A program made the position numbers and the translations under genes. Shown here in pieces: positions 45,493 through 59,217 of a DNA stretch of 64,000 bases (position 1 is the stretch's first letter; each line of letters starts with the position of its first letter). Under the pieces are notes generated by a model. It saw nothing but the letters and a program-made list of their open reading frames with translations, was not told the DNA's origin and did no database searches. Origin of the DNA: Alkalibacillus aidingensis (GTDB lineage: Bacteria > Bacillota > Bacilli > Bacillales > Alkalibacillaceae). Location of the stretch: assembly GCF_014595945.1 (NCBI RefSeq), contig NZ_JABXWU010000001.1, positions 186,001 to 250,000 on the forward strand. The letters run 5' to 3'.

Positions 45493-46395
45493 GTGCACTT
45501 ATTAACCATGAACGATCTAACAAATGATGAAATTAATTATTTGTTAGACCAAGCTCAACTGATTATTGACGGTCAATCAAATCAATATGAGTTTAAATTG
45601 ACTGGAAGTTTGTTATTTTATGAACCTTCAACTAGAACAAAGCTCAGCTTTGAAATGGCCTGTCATCAAATGAATATCAACTTGCTTTCTTTTTCTAAGG
45701 AAACATCAAGTGTCACTAAAGGAGAGTCACTTTATGACACGGTTAAGACTATTGAATCTTTAGGGGCCGATTTTATCGTTATTCGCCATCCAGATGAACA
45801 ATTTTATGAAGGAATATATACTGATCTTCATGTTCCTTTAATTAATGCAGGTGACGGTACGGGCGAGCACCCGAGTCAATCATTACTCGATTTGTTAACG
45901 ATTAAACAAGAATTTGGTGGGTTTAACGGTCTTAGTGTTGCAATCTGTGGTGATATCAAACATAGCCGTGTAGCCAAATCGAATGCCCGTGTCCTTCATC
46001 GACTAGGAGCCGATGTAGTTTTAGTCGCTGAAGAGGAATGGCAGGATCCAACTTTACCTTACCCATATATTGCGATGGACGAAGCCATTAAACAGGTAGA
46101 TGTACTCATGTTATTGCGTGTCCAAAAGGAAAGACATAAAAATGGTGGTTTAGTCAATTCTCATTCTTATTTACAACAGTATGGTTTAACGAAAGATCGA
46201 GAACGAAAAATGAAACCTAGAAGTATCATCCTGCATCCTGCACCGGTTAACAGGGGAGTAGAGATTGATTCAGAACTGGTGGAATGTGATCGATCAAGAA
46301 TCTTCAAACAGATGAATAATGGCGTTTATATTCGCCAAGCCATTATAGATTTTTGCATACAAAAAGGAGGAGTTTTACATGAAAATCATTATTAA
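45493..46395 (+). CDS. pyrB: aspartate carbamoyltransferase catalytic chain
   Basis: A 300-aa transcarbamoylase, making carbamoyl-aspartate. Carbamoyl phosphate motif [13 protein letters not shown] (about 37-49), HPSQSLLDL (about 130) and [13 protein letters not shown]. No regulatory PyrI follows, as in Bacillus. Start GTG 45493 with AAAAGGGC upstream; it gives MHLLTMNDL, like B. subtilis MKHLTTMSEL. It overlaps pyrC by 17 bases. Confidence 0.95.
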   Translation: MHLLTMNDLTNDEINYLLDQAQLIIDGQSNQYEFKLTGSLLFYEPSTRTKLSFEMACHQMNINLLSFSKETSSVTKGESLYDTVKTIESLGADFIVIRHPDEQFYEGIYTDLHVPLINAGDGTGEHPSQSLLDLLTIKQEFGGFNGLSVAICGDIKHSRVAKSNARVLHRLGADVVLVAEEEWQDPTLPYPYIAMDEAIKQVDVLMLLRVQKERHKNGGLVNSHSYLQQYGLTKDRERKMKPRSIILHPAPVNRGVEIDSELVECDRSRIFKQMNNGVYIRQAIIDFCIQKGGVLHENHY

Positions 46396-47656
46396 GCAAG
46401 TGCGACTACTGTCAATGAAAGAAGAGGTCAATGTCTTAGTAGAAAACGGAAAGATTAAAGCTATTGGTCAGCTGGAAATTGGTGAAGTTGATCATGTGAT
46501 CGATGGAAAAGGTCAATACTTACTCCCAGGTTTCGTCGATATTCATGTGCACCTTCGTGAACCTGGAGGTGAAGCTAAAGAAACAATTGAAACTGGGACA
46601 AAAGCAGCAGCAAGAGGTGGTTTTACGACCGTATGTGCAATGCCAAATACTCGACCAGTTCCAGATGATCAGGCGAATTTATTATATGTTAATGAGTTAA
46701 TTAGTAAACATGGTCATGTTCGCGTTCTACCATATGCGGCTATTACTAAACGTCAATTAGGTAAAGAATTAGTTGACGTTCAATCATTAAAACAATTAGG
46801 AGCTGTAGCCTTCACTGACGATGGTGTCGGTGTCCAAACGGCTGGTAAGATGCATGAGGCGATGCAATTAGCAAGTAAGCATCAAACTTCCATTGTGGCA
46901 CATTGTGAAGAAAATTCACTTGTTAATCAAGGTGTCATGCACGAAGGTAAGAGAAATAAAGAATTGAACCTTCCCGGTATTTCTTCTATTAGTGAATCTG
47001 TACATATTGCCAGAGATTTATTATTGGCTGAAGCAACAGGATGTCACTATCACGTTTGTCATGTTAGTACGAAAGAATCTGTTCGTATCATACGTGATGC
47101 TAAACGGGTAGGAATTCCTGTAACGGCTGAAGTGACCCCACATCACTTACTTCTAACAGAACACGATATTCCTGGCGATCAAGCTGATTTTAAAATGAAC
47201 CCACCCCTTCGAAGTGAAGAAGACCGTCAAGCGTTAATTGCAGGTTTATTAGATGGGACAATTGATTGTATTGCAACTGATCACGCACCACATATGAGTG
47301 ATGAGAAGTCCCAAGGTTTTCTTCATTCTCCATTTGGAATCGTCGGATTGGAAACGGCATTTCCTTTACTTTATACCCATTTTGTTCAAACCAATATAGT
47401 TACCTTAGAACAGTTAGTGGATTGGTTAACCATTAAACCGGCAAAAGTTTTCAATTTACCATATGGAAAACTTGAAATCGGTCAACCTGCCGATCTTGTC
47501 TTAGTCAATCTAAATGAAACATCGATAATTGATCCCAAAACCTTTTATTCAAAAGGTCATAATACGCCATTTGCTGGATGGGAAGTTAAAGGAAATCCTA
47601 CGATGACCATGGTAGATGGAGAGGTTGTCTGGCAGGAGGAGGATATCTATGTCTAA
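46379..47656 (+). CDS. pyrC: dihydroorotase
   Basis: A 425-aa class I amidohydrolase closing carbamoyl-aspartate to dihydroorotate. Zinc ligands His56 and His58 in [10 protein letters not shown], further metal ligands in CAHCEENSL and [10 protein letters not shown], and catalytic Asp in [16 protein letters not shown] before ATG 46379. The start lies inside the end of pyrB and the gene overlaps carA by 8 bases, so translation is coupled along the operon. Confidence 0.96.
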   Translation: MKIIIKQVRLLSMKEEVNVLVENGKIKAIGQLEIGEVDHVIDGKGQYLLPGFVDIHVHLREPGGEAKETIETGTKAAARGGFTTVCAMPNTRPVPDDQANLLYVNELISKHGHVRVLPYAAITKRQLGKELVDVQSLKQLGAVAFTDDGVGVQTAGKMHEAMQLASKHQTSIVAHCEENSLVNQGVMHEGKRNKELNLPGISSISESVHIARDLLLAEATGCHYHVCHVSTKESVRIIRDAKRVGIPVTAEVTPHHLLLTEHDIPGDQADFKMNPPLRSEEDRQALIAGLLDGTIDCIATDHAPHMSDEKSQGFLHSPFGIVGLETAFPLLYTHFVQTNIVTLEQLVDWLTIKPAKVFNLPYGKLEIGQPADLVLVNLNETSIIDPKTFYSKGHNTPFAGWEVKGNPTMTMVDGEVVWQEEDIYV

Positions 47657-48776
47657 GCGTTATTTAATCTTGGAAGATGGTCAAGTGTTTAAGGGTAGAG
47701 CTTTCGGAGAAACAACGACTGATCAAATAGGGGAAGTCGTGTTTCAAACAGGGATGACTGGTTATCAGGAAACCCTATCAGACCCATCATATTGTGGACA
47801 GATGGTGGTGATGACTTACCCTCTTATCGGTAGCTATGGAATTAATCGAGATGATTTTGAAACGGTAAGACCTGCTTTAAACGCGTTAATCGTTAAAGAA
47901 TGTGTTCAATTTCCATCAAATTTTAGAAGTGAACAATCGTTAGATGAATACTTAAAACAAAAGAATGTGCCTGGTATTGAAGGAGTCGATACACGGCGAT
48001 TAGTTAGACATATTCGTGAGCGTGGAACGATGAAAGCAATTATTACCGATCATTTAGATGATGTAGAAAATCAAGTAAGCCAACTTGTTCAAACACCTTT
48101 GAGAAATGATCAAGTTTCGCAGGTATCTTCCGTAAAGCCCTATATTGTCCCTGGGCGTGGAAGAAGATTGATCCTAGTCGATTATGGAATGAAGCATGGG
48201 ATTTTACGCGAGTTAACCGAGCGCGGCTGTCATGTGACGGTGGTCCCTTACAATGTTACAGCTGATGAATTACTACAAATGCAGCCAGATGGCGTTGTTT
48301 TATCTAATGGCCCTGGGAACCCCAAGGATGTCCCTGAAGGAGTTGAATTAGTCAAAAACTTGATAGGGAAATTGCCGATTTTCGGTATTTGCTTAGGACA
48401 TCAATTAATTGCTTTAGCCTGTGGTGCCAACACAGAGGGGTTAAAATTTGGTCACCGTGGCTGTAATCATCCCGTCAGAGACTTAAAAACAGGTGAGGTG
48501 TGGATGACATCACAAAATCATGGGTATTCCGTTTCCGAAGCTTCAGTTAACCATACACCATTAAAAATCACTCATGTTGCAATAAATGATGGAACGGTAG
48601 AAGGATTAGCTCATACGGATCACCCGGTTTACTCAGTTCAATTTCATCCAGAGAGCTCTCCAGGACCTCAAGATTGTCATCATCTATTTGACCAGTTTTT
48701 AACACGTATTGAAGAAGAGCAAAATATAGGGGGAGTAAAAACATGCCAAAACGTACAGACATTCGTCGGATCTTAG
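47649..48776 (+). CDS. carA: carbamoyl phosphate synthase small (glutaminase) chain
   Basis: A 375-aa glutamine amidotransferase supplying ammonia to CarB (B. subtilis PyrAA, 364 aa). Class I triad: Cys in GICLGHQL (about 242), and His/Glu in [10 protein letters not shown] (about 336-338). ATG 47649 has CAGGAGGAGG upstream and follows [16 protein letters not shown]; the ATG at 47616 lies deep in pyrC without a ribosome binding site. Its 3' end overlaps carB by 34 bases. Being inside the pyr operon it serves UMP synthesis; an arginine-specific pair may exist elsewhere. Confidence 0.95.
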   Translation: MSKRYLILEDGQVFKGRAFGETTTDQIGEVVFQTGMTGYQETLSDPSYCGQMVVMTYPLIGSYGINRDDFETVRPALNALIVKECVQFPSNFRSEQSLDEYLKQKNVPGIEGVDTRRLVRHIRERGTMKAIITDHLDDVENQVSQLVQTPLRNDQVSQVSSVKPYIVPGRGRRLILVDYGMKHGILRELTERGCHVTVVPYNVTADELLQMQPDGVVLSNGPGNPKDVPEGVELVKNLIGKLPIFGICLGHQLIALACGANTEGLKFGHRGCNHPVRDLKTGEVWMTSQNHGYSVSEASVNHTPLKITHVAINDGTVEGLAHTDHPVYSVQFHPESSPGPQDCHHLFDQFLTRIEEEQNIGGVKTCQNVQTFVGS

Positions 48777-51700
48777 TCATTGGTTCTGGCCCGATCATTA
48801 TTGGGCAAGCTGCAGAATTTGACTATGCAGGAACACAGGCTTGTCAGTCTTTGAAAGAAGAAGGGTATGAAGTTATATTAGCTAATTCCAATCCAGCTAC
48901 AATTATGACAGATGAAACGATAGCGGACGTTGTTTATATGGAACCATTAACACCGGAATTTTTAGCAAAGATTATTCGCAAAGAAAAACCAGATGCTATT
49001 CTTCCCACATTGGGAGGTCAAACGGGTTTAAATTTAGCCATAGAACTTAATAAACGAGGGGTGCTTGAAGCTTATCAAGTGGAGTTATTAGGTACTAATT
49101 TACATGCCATTGAACAAGCAGAAGACCGAGAGTTATTTAGACAACTAATGATTGATTTAAATGAGCCAATTCCTGAAAGTTCGATTGTCAGTAGTGTTGA
49201 TGAGGCTGTGGAATTTTCCGAGAAGATCGGTTATCCATTCATCGTGCGACCTGCTTATACGCTAGGTGGCACTGGTGGGGGGATGTGTTATAACTACAAT
49301 GAGTTACTTGAGGTCGTTCAAAATGGGTTAGCTGTATCCCCAGCAAGCCAGTGTTTAATCGAGCGAAATATCGCAGGGTTTAAAGAAATTGAGTATGAAG
49401 TGATGCGAGACCACCATGATCATGCAATTGTTGTATGTAACATGGAGAATATTGATCCAGTAGGTATTCATACAGGAGATTCGTTAGTCGTTGCTCCTTC
49501 CCAAACGTTAAGTGATCGGGAATACCAGATGTTAAGAAATGTTTCCTTAAAAATTATTAAAGCTTTACAAATCGAAGGTGGCTGTAATGTTCAATTAGCT
49601 CTCGATCCAGACAGTTTTGATTATTATGTGATAGAAGTGAATCCAAGAGTCAGTCGGTCATCTGCTTTAGCTTCTAAAGCTACTGGATACCCGATTGCAA
49701 AACTCGCTGCCAAAATTGCTGTCGGATTAACCTTAGATGAGATGAACAACCCAGTTACAGGAACTACTTACGCGCACTTCGAACCAGCTCTTGACTATGT
49801 AGTTTCCAAAATTCCTCGATGGCCATTTGATAAATTCCAAGCGGCCAATCGTCAACTAGGTACACAAATGAAGGCAACTGGTGAAGTGATGGCTATTGGT
49901 CGAACGTTTGAAGAGTCGATTCAAAAAGCAATTCGTTCGTTAGAAATTAATACGAATGAGTTGTATTTACCAGAGTTAGAGTATCTAACAACAACTGATT
50001 TGATAGAACGTATGACTAAAGCGGATGATGAAAGGATCTTTCTTTTAATTGAGGCTTTTCGAAGAGGATTTCAATTGGAAGAAATATATGAATTGACTAA
50101 GGTTGATCGTTGGTTTTTATTCAAATTCCAACAGTTAATTCAACTTGAGAAAAAATTACAACACGAAGCCTGGTGTGTTGATTTAACGGAACAAGCGAAA
50201 GAGAAAGGCTTTTCGGATGAAACACTAGCTAGACTATGGCAATGTGATGAACTTCAAGTTTACCGTTGGCGTCAAGAGAATGGATTAACTCCTGTTTTTA
50301 AAATGGTTGATACATGCGCAGCTGAGTTCACATCACAAACTCCATATTTTTATAGCAGTTATGAAGAGGAAAATGAATCGATTCAATCCACTAACAAGAA
50401 GGTAGTCGTTTTAGGATCAGGACCCATTCGAATTGGCCAGGGTATTGAGTTTGACTATGCGACGGTTCACTCAGTGATCGCTTTAAAAGAAGCAGGCTAT
50501 GAAGCGATTATCATTAATAATAACCCTGAAACAGTATCAACGGATTTCCATATATCCGATAAGCTTTATTTTGAGCCACTAACCATTGAAGACGTGATGC
50601 ATGTCATTGATCATGAGCAACCTGATGGGGTCATTGTTCAATTTGGTGGACAAACGGCTATTTCTTTAGTCGATGACTTAGAACAGCGTGGTGTAAAGAT
50701 TCTAGGTACCTCAAAAGCATCTATAGACTGTGCTGAGGATCGCGACCTGTTTGAACAAACCCTAGAAGAGTTAACTATTGCTAGACCAGAAGCGAGAATA
50801 GCAACTAGTCAATCTGAGGCACTCGCACTTGCTAAAGAAGTTGGTTACCCAGTTTTAGTTAGACCTTCTTATGTGTTAGGTGGCCGTGCGATGGAGATTG
50901 TTCATGAAGAATCTGAATTAAAACGATATATAAAAGAAGCCGTGAGTGTCCACCCAAATCGCCCTGTCTTAATTGATCGTTACTTAATTGGTCAAGAGCT
51001 AGAAGTTGATGCAATAAGTGATGGAGAAACCGTGGTGATTCCGGGAATGATGGAACATATTGAACGTGCCGGTGTCCATTCAGGAGATTCTATCGCCGTT
51101 TATCCAACACAAAGTATTCCTAAGGTGATTAAAGAGAAGTGTGTGCAGATCACGACTCAAATAGCGCAGAAATTACAGGTCAAAGGCTTAATTAATATTC
51201 AATTTGTTTATCACGAAGAGGAATTATACGTATTAGAAGTCAATCCTAGGTCCAGCCGTACCGTTCCATTCTTAAGTAAAGTAACTGGGGTGACAATGGC
51301 CAACCTAGCTACACAAATCATGCTTGGAGAAAAACTAAGCCATTTAGGTTATCAAAGTGGTTTAGTCGAAGAAGATGATGTTATTTCGGTTAAAGTTCCT
51401 GTCTTTTCTTTTGAGAAGTTACGTAGCGTTGACATTACATTAGGTCCAGAGATGAAATCTACTGGTGAAGTGATTGGTAGAGATCACTATTTAGATAAAG
51501 CTTTATATAAAGGAATTATCGCTTCGGGGTTAGAGGTTCCAACAGAAGGAGCAGTTTTATTAACAGTTGCTGATTCGGACAAAAAGGACATGATTAAACT
51601 AGCTAATCGCTTTCATTCACTAGGCTTTGAATTATATGCAACACAAGGCTCAGCAAAAGCCATCCAAAAAGCAGGGTTACCTGTTAATACGGTTCAAAAA

Positions 51701-51942
51701 ATTGATGATCATAATCACCATATCTTAAATGTGATTGAAGAAGGCAAAGTCCAACTAGTGATTAATACGTTATCACGTGGAAAGCAGACTTATACGGACG
51801 GTTTTAAAATTCGTCGGGAAACCGTGGAACGTGGGATTGCCTGTTTAACATCGCTAGATACCGCAGAGGCTATGTTGTCAGTGATTGAGTCGATGACATT
51901 TACAGCAAGTGCCATGCCAAAAAATGAGGTGGTGGTCTCCTC

Positions 51943-51946
<4 letters not shown>
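48743..51946 (+). CDS. carB: carbamoyl phosphate synthase large chain
   Basis: A 1067-aa enzyme with two homologous ATP-grasp halves (about 1-550 and 551-930) and a C-terminal MGS-like regulatory domain (about 930-1067) where UMP and PRPP act in Bacillus. Repeated boxes [20 protein letters not shown] and [19 protein letters not shown] mark each half, as do QTGLNLA and QTAISLV. ATG 48743 has AGGGGGAG upstream. GTGA overlap with pyrK. Confidence 0.97.
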
Positions 51947-54279
<2,333 letters not shown>

Positions 54280-54307
<28 letters not shown>

Positions 54308-54903
54308 CAGATAAATTAATTGAAATTGGAGCGGTTAAAATAGATACGGCTGATCCATTTATATGGTCATCTGGAATTCAATCGCCAATTTATTGTGACA
54401 ATCGACTAACGATGTCTTATCCCGAAATTCGAAACATGATCGCACAGGCCTTTATAAAAGAGATGGATCATGAACAAGTAGATATTGTTGCGGGTTGTGC
54501 AACAGCTGGTATTCCCCATGCGGCTTTTATTTCACAACAGTTAGACCTGCCTATGATCTATGTACGAAGTAAGCCGAAAGAACATGGGCTTAATAACTTG
54601 ATCGAGGGCTCGTTTAGGAAGGGTGATCGAGTCGTGGTTATTGAGGATTTAGTTTCTACAGGTCAAAGTGCTATACAAGTGGCTAACGCTTTAAAGAATG
54701 AAGGATGTCACGTTGAGAAAGTATTTTCAATTTTTACTTATGGTTTATCTTGTGCTAAGGACAACTTCGTGGATGCGAATTTAACTCATGAATCTTTAGT
54801 CACTTTTGATGATATTATTGGTCAATTAGTGGAGCGGAATGACATCGCTAAGAGTGAACAAGATAACCTACTTGCATGGCGTGATGATTTGGTTCTTAGT
54901 TAG
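54280..54903 (+). CDS. pyrE: orotate phosphoribosyltransferase
   Basis: A 207-aa type I phosphoribosyltransferase, orotate + PRPP to OMP. PRPP loop VVVIEDLVSTGQSA (about 114-127), SGIQSPIYCDNRLTMS near the N-terminus. Start is unclear: GTG 54280 is the only canonical in-frame start upstream of the conserved region, but the best ribosome binding site AAAGGAG (54274-54280) overlaps it; a second one, AAAGGAT (54264-54270), would suit GTG 54280. From the stronger site a proper distance would fall on an ATC codon at 54289. Last pyr gene; a repeat element with a terminator-like stem follows. Confidence 0.92.
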
Positions 54904-54958
54904 CGATATTGGAGCCTAATTGCTTGATGATACGACAATCTTTTATCATTAACTGAAA

Positions 54959-55142
54959 GAGGCTGGGACATAAAGAAGTAAAGGGATGCTAAAGTGAATT
55001 GGATTAGCATAGGAAATATACGTAGACTCCTGCATAAGGAGGCTCCTGAGCCTCTCGCGGAAAGCGAAGTATATTTCCAAAACGTTAAATTGAACCAATC
55101 GTTTTGGAAAGCCTTTAGCCAAATTACTTTTGTCTCAGCCTC
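54959..55142. repeat. intergenic palindromic element between convergent pyrE and rqcH
   Basis: A nested inverted-repeat element. Outer arms GAGGCTGGGACA (54959-54970) and TGTCTCAGCCTC (55131-55142) pair over 12 bases with one wobble; inner arms GGAAATATAC (55012-55021) and GTATATTTCC (55069-55078) pair perfectly; a small central hairpin is GAGGCT/AGCCTC (55039-55054). Elements opening with GAGGCTGGGACATAA are widespread in intergenic regions of Bacillaceae and staphylococci to my knowledge. It can act as bidirectional terminator for pyrE and rqcH (T-rich on both sides). It otherwise fills the 254-bp gap, and no gene is seen. Confidence 0.8.
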
Positions 55143-55157
55143 ATTATTTTCAAGAAA

Positions 55158-56870
55158 TTAATTAACTTTATCTTTTAGTTGGTTGATTAATTTTTCATCT
55201 GGTGTGACATAAATGGTGTGCTGATTATCGTAAATCACATACCCCGGTTTTGCTCCGTTTGGTTTTTTAACGTGTTTGACATAGGTATAATCAACTGGAA
55301 CAGAAGATGAGAGTTTAGCCTTACTATAGTATGCAGCAATTTGTGCAGCTTCTAAGATAGTTGTTTCATTAGGGTCATGAGAACGAATAATGACATGTGA
55401 CCCAGGAATATCTTTGGTATGAAGCCAAATGTCGTTTTTATTGGCTAATCGATTCGTGACAAACTCATTCTGTTTATTATTTCTTCCAACATAGATCTCG
55501 GTACCATCTGAAGCGCGATAGCGATCGGGTGAAAGTTGCTTTTTCTTCTTTTTCTTATTCTTTGTTTGCTTTTGCTTCAAGTAACCTTCTTCTTGAAGTT
55601 CTTCTCGAATATCCTCGATGTCATCCTCACGAGCTTGTTCTAGTTGTTGGATTAGTCGCTCAAGATATTCAATTTCCCGTTTGGCTTTTTCAATCTCAAC
55701 CAGAACGACTTCTTTAGATTTTTTTAGTTTGTGATACTGCTTAAAGTAATGTTGAGCATTTTCACTTGGTGATTTATTTGGATTTAGTTCAATGGTTATT
55801 TGCTGTTGGTCCGGATCATAATAATCGACCACGTCTACCGTTTCATCACCAGGTTTAACCAAGTGTAAGTGTGCGGTTAACAACTCTCCGTACTTTTGGT
55901 ACTCATCTGCTTTTTCAGCCTTTTTTAAAGTCTTTTGCTGCTTGTCAATTTTGCGTTCATTTTTAGATTTTTCATTTTTAAGTAAACGCATGATATCGTG
56001 AGTTTGATTCTTAACTCGGTCACGTTCTGCTTTTCCTTTGTAAAACGTATCGATCATCTCATTCACGTTTGAAAAGTGTGATTCATCACCTTCTAATGCC
56101 ACATTCTCAAGCACATGAAAGTCTTCGTTCTGACCAGTGAAAATTCTTGGCATGTATTGATGGTTGGTAAGTTGCTGTTGAAATTGATCAAAGACCTTTA
56201 TATACGTATCATTGGTACCCAGATAAGCTTGTTGAGCTAAAGATTGGGTCACAACAGGTGAACAGCCCATTAATAATCGTAGCATCTGCTGCTCCAATTT
56301 CCCCTGATTAAAATCTAACTTCTTAACAAAAGTTTCACCATCTAATGTTAAAGGGTTTAGTTTACCTTGTTCAGGCGGAGTAATATATGTTTGACCTGGT
56401 AAAATCGCTCGATGTCTGTTTTGTGCTGGACTCACATGTTTTAAACTATCTAAGATGACATGACGTTCTGGGTCAACTAAAATGGCATTACTATGTTTCC
56501 CCATTAATTCAATGATGAGTGTTTTGTTTTTTTCATCACCAATTTCATCTTTACTTCTTACAGATATATGAATAATTCTTTCTAAATCAACTTGCTCAAT
56601 GGAATCAATGAACCCAGCAGCTAAATATTTTCTTAATACCATGCAGAACATAGGAGGTTCTTTAGGATTTGTGTATTTCTGATTGGTTAAGTGGATTCTA
56701 GCATAACTAGAATGTGTTGAAATTAATAAATTGTGATTATTCCCTTGTTTCCTCACATTTATAATGATTTCGCTATCTGTTGGTTGATAAATCTTTTGAA
56801 TTCGTCCACCTTCAATATTTTCTTTTAACTCATGTGTAACGGCACGAGTCACAATTCCGTCAAATGGCAT
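55158..56870 (-). CDS. rqcH: ribosome quality control protein RqcH (NFACT, Rqc2 homologue)
   Basis: A 570-aa NEMF/Rqc2/FbpA family protein (B. subtilis YloA). NFACT-N domain at the start (MPFDGIVTRAVTHELKENI), central helix-hairpin-helix and coiled coil with a Lys-rich stretch (about 435-445), and the NFACT-R domain near 450-560 with TEIYVGRNNKQNEFVT and WLHTKDIPGSHVIIR. It recruits tRNA-Ala to stalled 50S subunits and adds C-terminal Ala tails. The start is ATG 56870, with GAGGTGAT 6 bases upstream on the minus strand; the GTG at 56879 overlaps that site. It converges on pyrE. Confidence 0.94.
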   Translation of the reverse strand: MPFDGIVTRAVTHELKENIEGGRIQKIYQPTDSEIIINVRKQGNNHNLLISTHSSYARIHLTNQKYTNPKEPPMFCMVLRKYLAAGFIDSIEQVDLERIIHISVRSKDEIGDEKNKTLIIELMGKHSNAILVDPERHVILDSLKHVSPAQNRHRAILPGQTYITPPEQGKLNPLTLDGETFVKKLDFNQGKLEQQMLRLLMGCSPVVTQSLAQQAYLGTNDTYIKVFDQFQQQLTNHQYMPRIFTGQNEDFHVLENVALEGDESHFSNVNEMIDTFYKGKAERDRVKNQTHDIMRLLKNEKSKNERKIDKQQKTLKKAEKADEYQKYGELLTAHLHLVKPGDETVDVVDYYDPDQQQITIELNPNKSPSENAQHYFKQYHKLKKSKEVVLVEIEKAKREIEYLERLIQQLEQAREDDIEDIREELQEEGYLKQKQTKNKKKKKKQLSPDRYRASDGTEIYVGRNNKQNEFVTNRLANKNDIWLHTKDIPGSHVIIRSHDPNETTILEAAQIAAYYSKAKLSSSVPVDYTYVKHVKKPNGAKPGYVIYDNQHTIYVTPDEKLINQLKDKVN

Positions 56871-57002
56871 TTTTATCACCTCATAATCACTAAGTATATC
56901 ATGAATAAATAGCTGTTAGATATAGATTTATATTAATATCAGTTGAAAACAAGTTTGGTTTAATGCCACAATAATAGAGAATATATAAAGTGGGTGATTG
57001 AA

Positions 57003-57881
57003 ATGGTTACTAGTATGACAGGTTATGGACAGGTTAATCAAAAATTGGAGAACTCAACCATAACAGTTGAAGTTAAAACAGTGAATCATCGCTTTTTTGA
57101 CTGTTCATTCAAAATGCCACGCGAATTATTAGTTTTAGAAGAACGAATGAAAAGACTAGTCAATCAATATATTGAACGTGGAAGAGTCGACATTTACATT
57201 AATATTAATGGTGATTCCCTTAAGGAAAAGCAAATTAACGTAGATTGGTCGATCCTCAATCAGTATATCGAACGGGTCAAAGAGGTGAAAAACTCTACAT
57301 CTATTCAAGGGGATCTACAATTAGATCATTTACTGCAATTGGATGATGTTTTCTCAGTTGAAGAACTAAGTGATTTTGATACGACCCTTGAAGAACCCAT
57401 TCTCACTGCAATAGAGGAAGCTTTAAAACGAGTCTTGAACATGCGTATGGAAGAAGGATCAGCTTTACATAAAGATATTTTAATGCGAATTGACCAAATT
57501 GATCAACATATTCAAACCCTAAAAGAAAAGAAGGATACCATTCAATCTTACTATCAGGATAAAGTCATAGCCCGGTTAAAGGAGAGTTTGCAGGATTATC
57601 AAGTCGATGAAGGTCGGTTGCTTCAAGAGGTAGCGTTATTGGTTGATAAAGGAGATATTACTGAAGAGGTGACACGCTTGCACTCTCATATTGAACAAAT
57701 GAGAGAGTTACTGGAGTTAGATGAGCCGATTGGGCGCAAATTGGATTTCTTAACACAAGAGTTGCATCGTGAAACAAATACGATTGGCTCAAAATCTAAT
57801 GACGTAAACATAAGTAAGATTACTGTAGCTTTAAAGAGTGAGATAGAGAAAATTAAAGAACAAGTACAAAATATTGAATGA
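57003..57881 (+). CDS. yicC: YicC family endoribonuclease-like protein (YloC)
   Basis: A 292-aa YicC/YloC family protein: N-terminal YicC-like domain (SMTGYG signature at 4-9, VEVKTVNHRFFD) and C-terminal DUF1732 helical part with EGSALHKDILMRI and RKLDFLTQELHRETNTIGSKSND. Members were recently described as metal-dependent endoribonucleases acting on small RNAs in E. coli. ATG 57003 with GGTG upstream is chosen; GTG 56994 overlaps the ribosome binding site. First gene of the yicC-remA-gmk-rpoZ row. Confidence 0.9.
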   Translation: MVTSMTGYGQVNQKLENSTITVEVKTVNHRFFDCSFKMPRELLVLEERMKRLVNQYIERGRVDIYININGDSLKEKQINVDWSILNQYIERVKEVKNSTSIQGDLQLDHLLQLDDVFSVEELSDFDTTLEEPILTAIEEALKRVLNMRMEEGSALHKDILMRIDQIDQHIQTLKEKKDTIQSYYQDKVIARLKESLQDYQVDEGRLLQEVALLVDKGDITEEVTRLHSHIEQMRELLELDEPIGRKLDFLTQELHRETNTIGSKSNDVNISKITVALKSEIEKIKEQVQNIE

Positions 57882-57884
57882 AAT

Positions 57885-57924
57885 TTGAGTTTTTGACTCT
57901 ATTTAGACTATAATAGTATATTAT
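57885..57924 (+). promoter_or_regulatory. candidate promoter(s) of remA
   Basis: Two overlapping sigma-A candidates: TTGAGT (57885-57890), 18 bp, TATAAT (57909-57914); and TTGACT (57893-57898), 18 bp, TATATT (57917-57922). They lie just after the yicC stop and 36-75 bases before the remA start. Confidence 0.55.
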
Positions 57925-57959
57925 ATGAATAGAACAAAATGTTAGGGGAGTATAGTAGA

Positions 57960-59052
<1,093 letters not shown>

Positions 59053-59096
59053 CACCAAACGCTTGCAGGTGGGTGTTGTCATTCATCAGTTTGGTG
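59053..59096 (+). other. inverted repeat downstream of rpoZ
   Basis: CACCAAAC (59053-59060) and GTTTGGTG (59089-59096), perfect 8-bp arms around 28 bases, starting 1 base after the rpoZ stop. It could be an RNA structure before the terminator at 59157; purpose unknown. Confidence 0.5.
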
Positions 59097-59156
59097 GTTA
59101 AATAATTGATGTTTCACCGACTTTGAGTACAATTGACTTACCTTACACAAATGTTT

Positions 59157-59184
59157 AAACAACCTGCGAGTCAGGTTGTTTTTT
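59157..59184 (+). terminator. intrinsic terminator between rpoZ and coaBC
   Basis: Stem AACAACCTG / CAGGTTGTT with a 5-base loop, then TTTT. It ends 34 bases before the coaBC start, so coaBC needs either read-through or a promoter within this gap. Confidence 0.85.
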
Positions 59185-59217
59185 CTTTATGACTAGGTTC
59201 AATTTGGAGGAGAGGTT

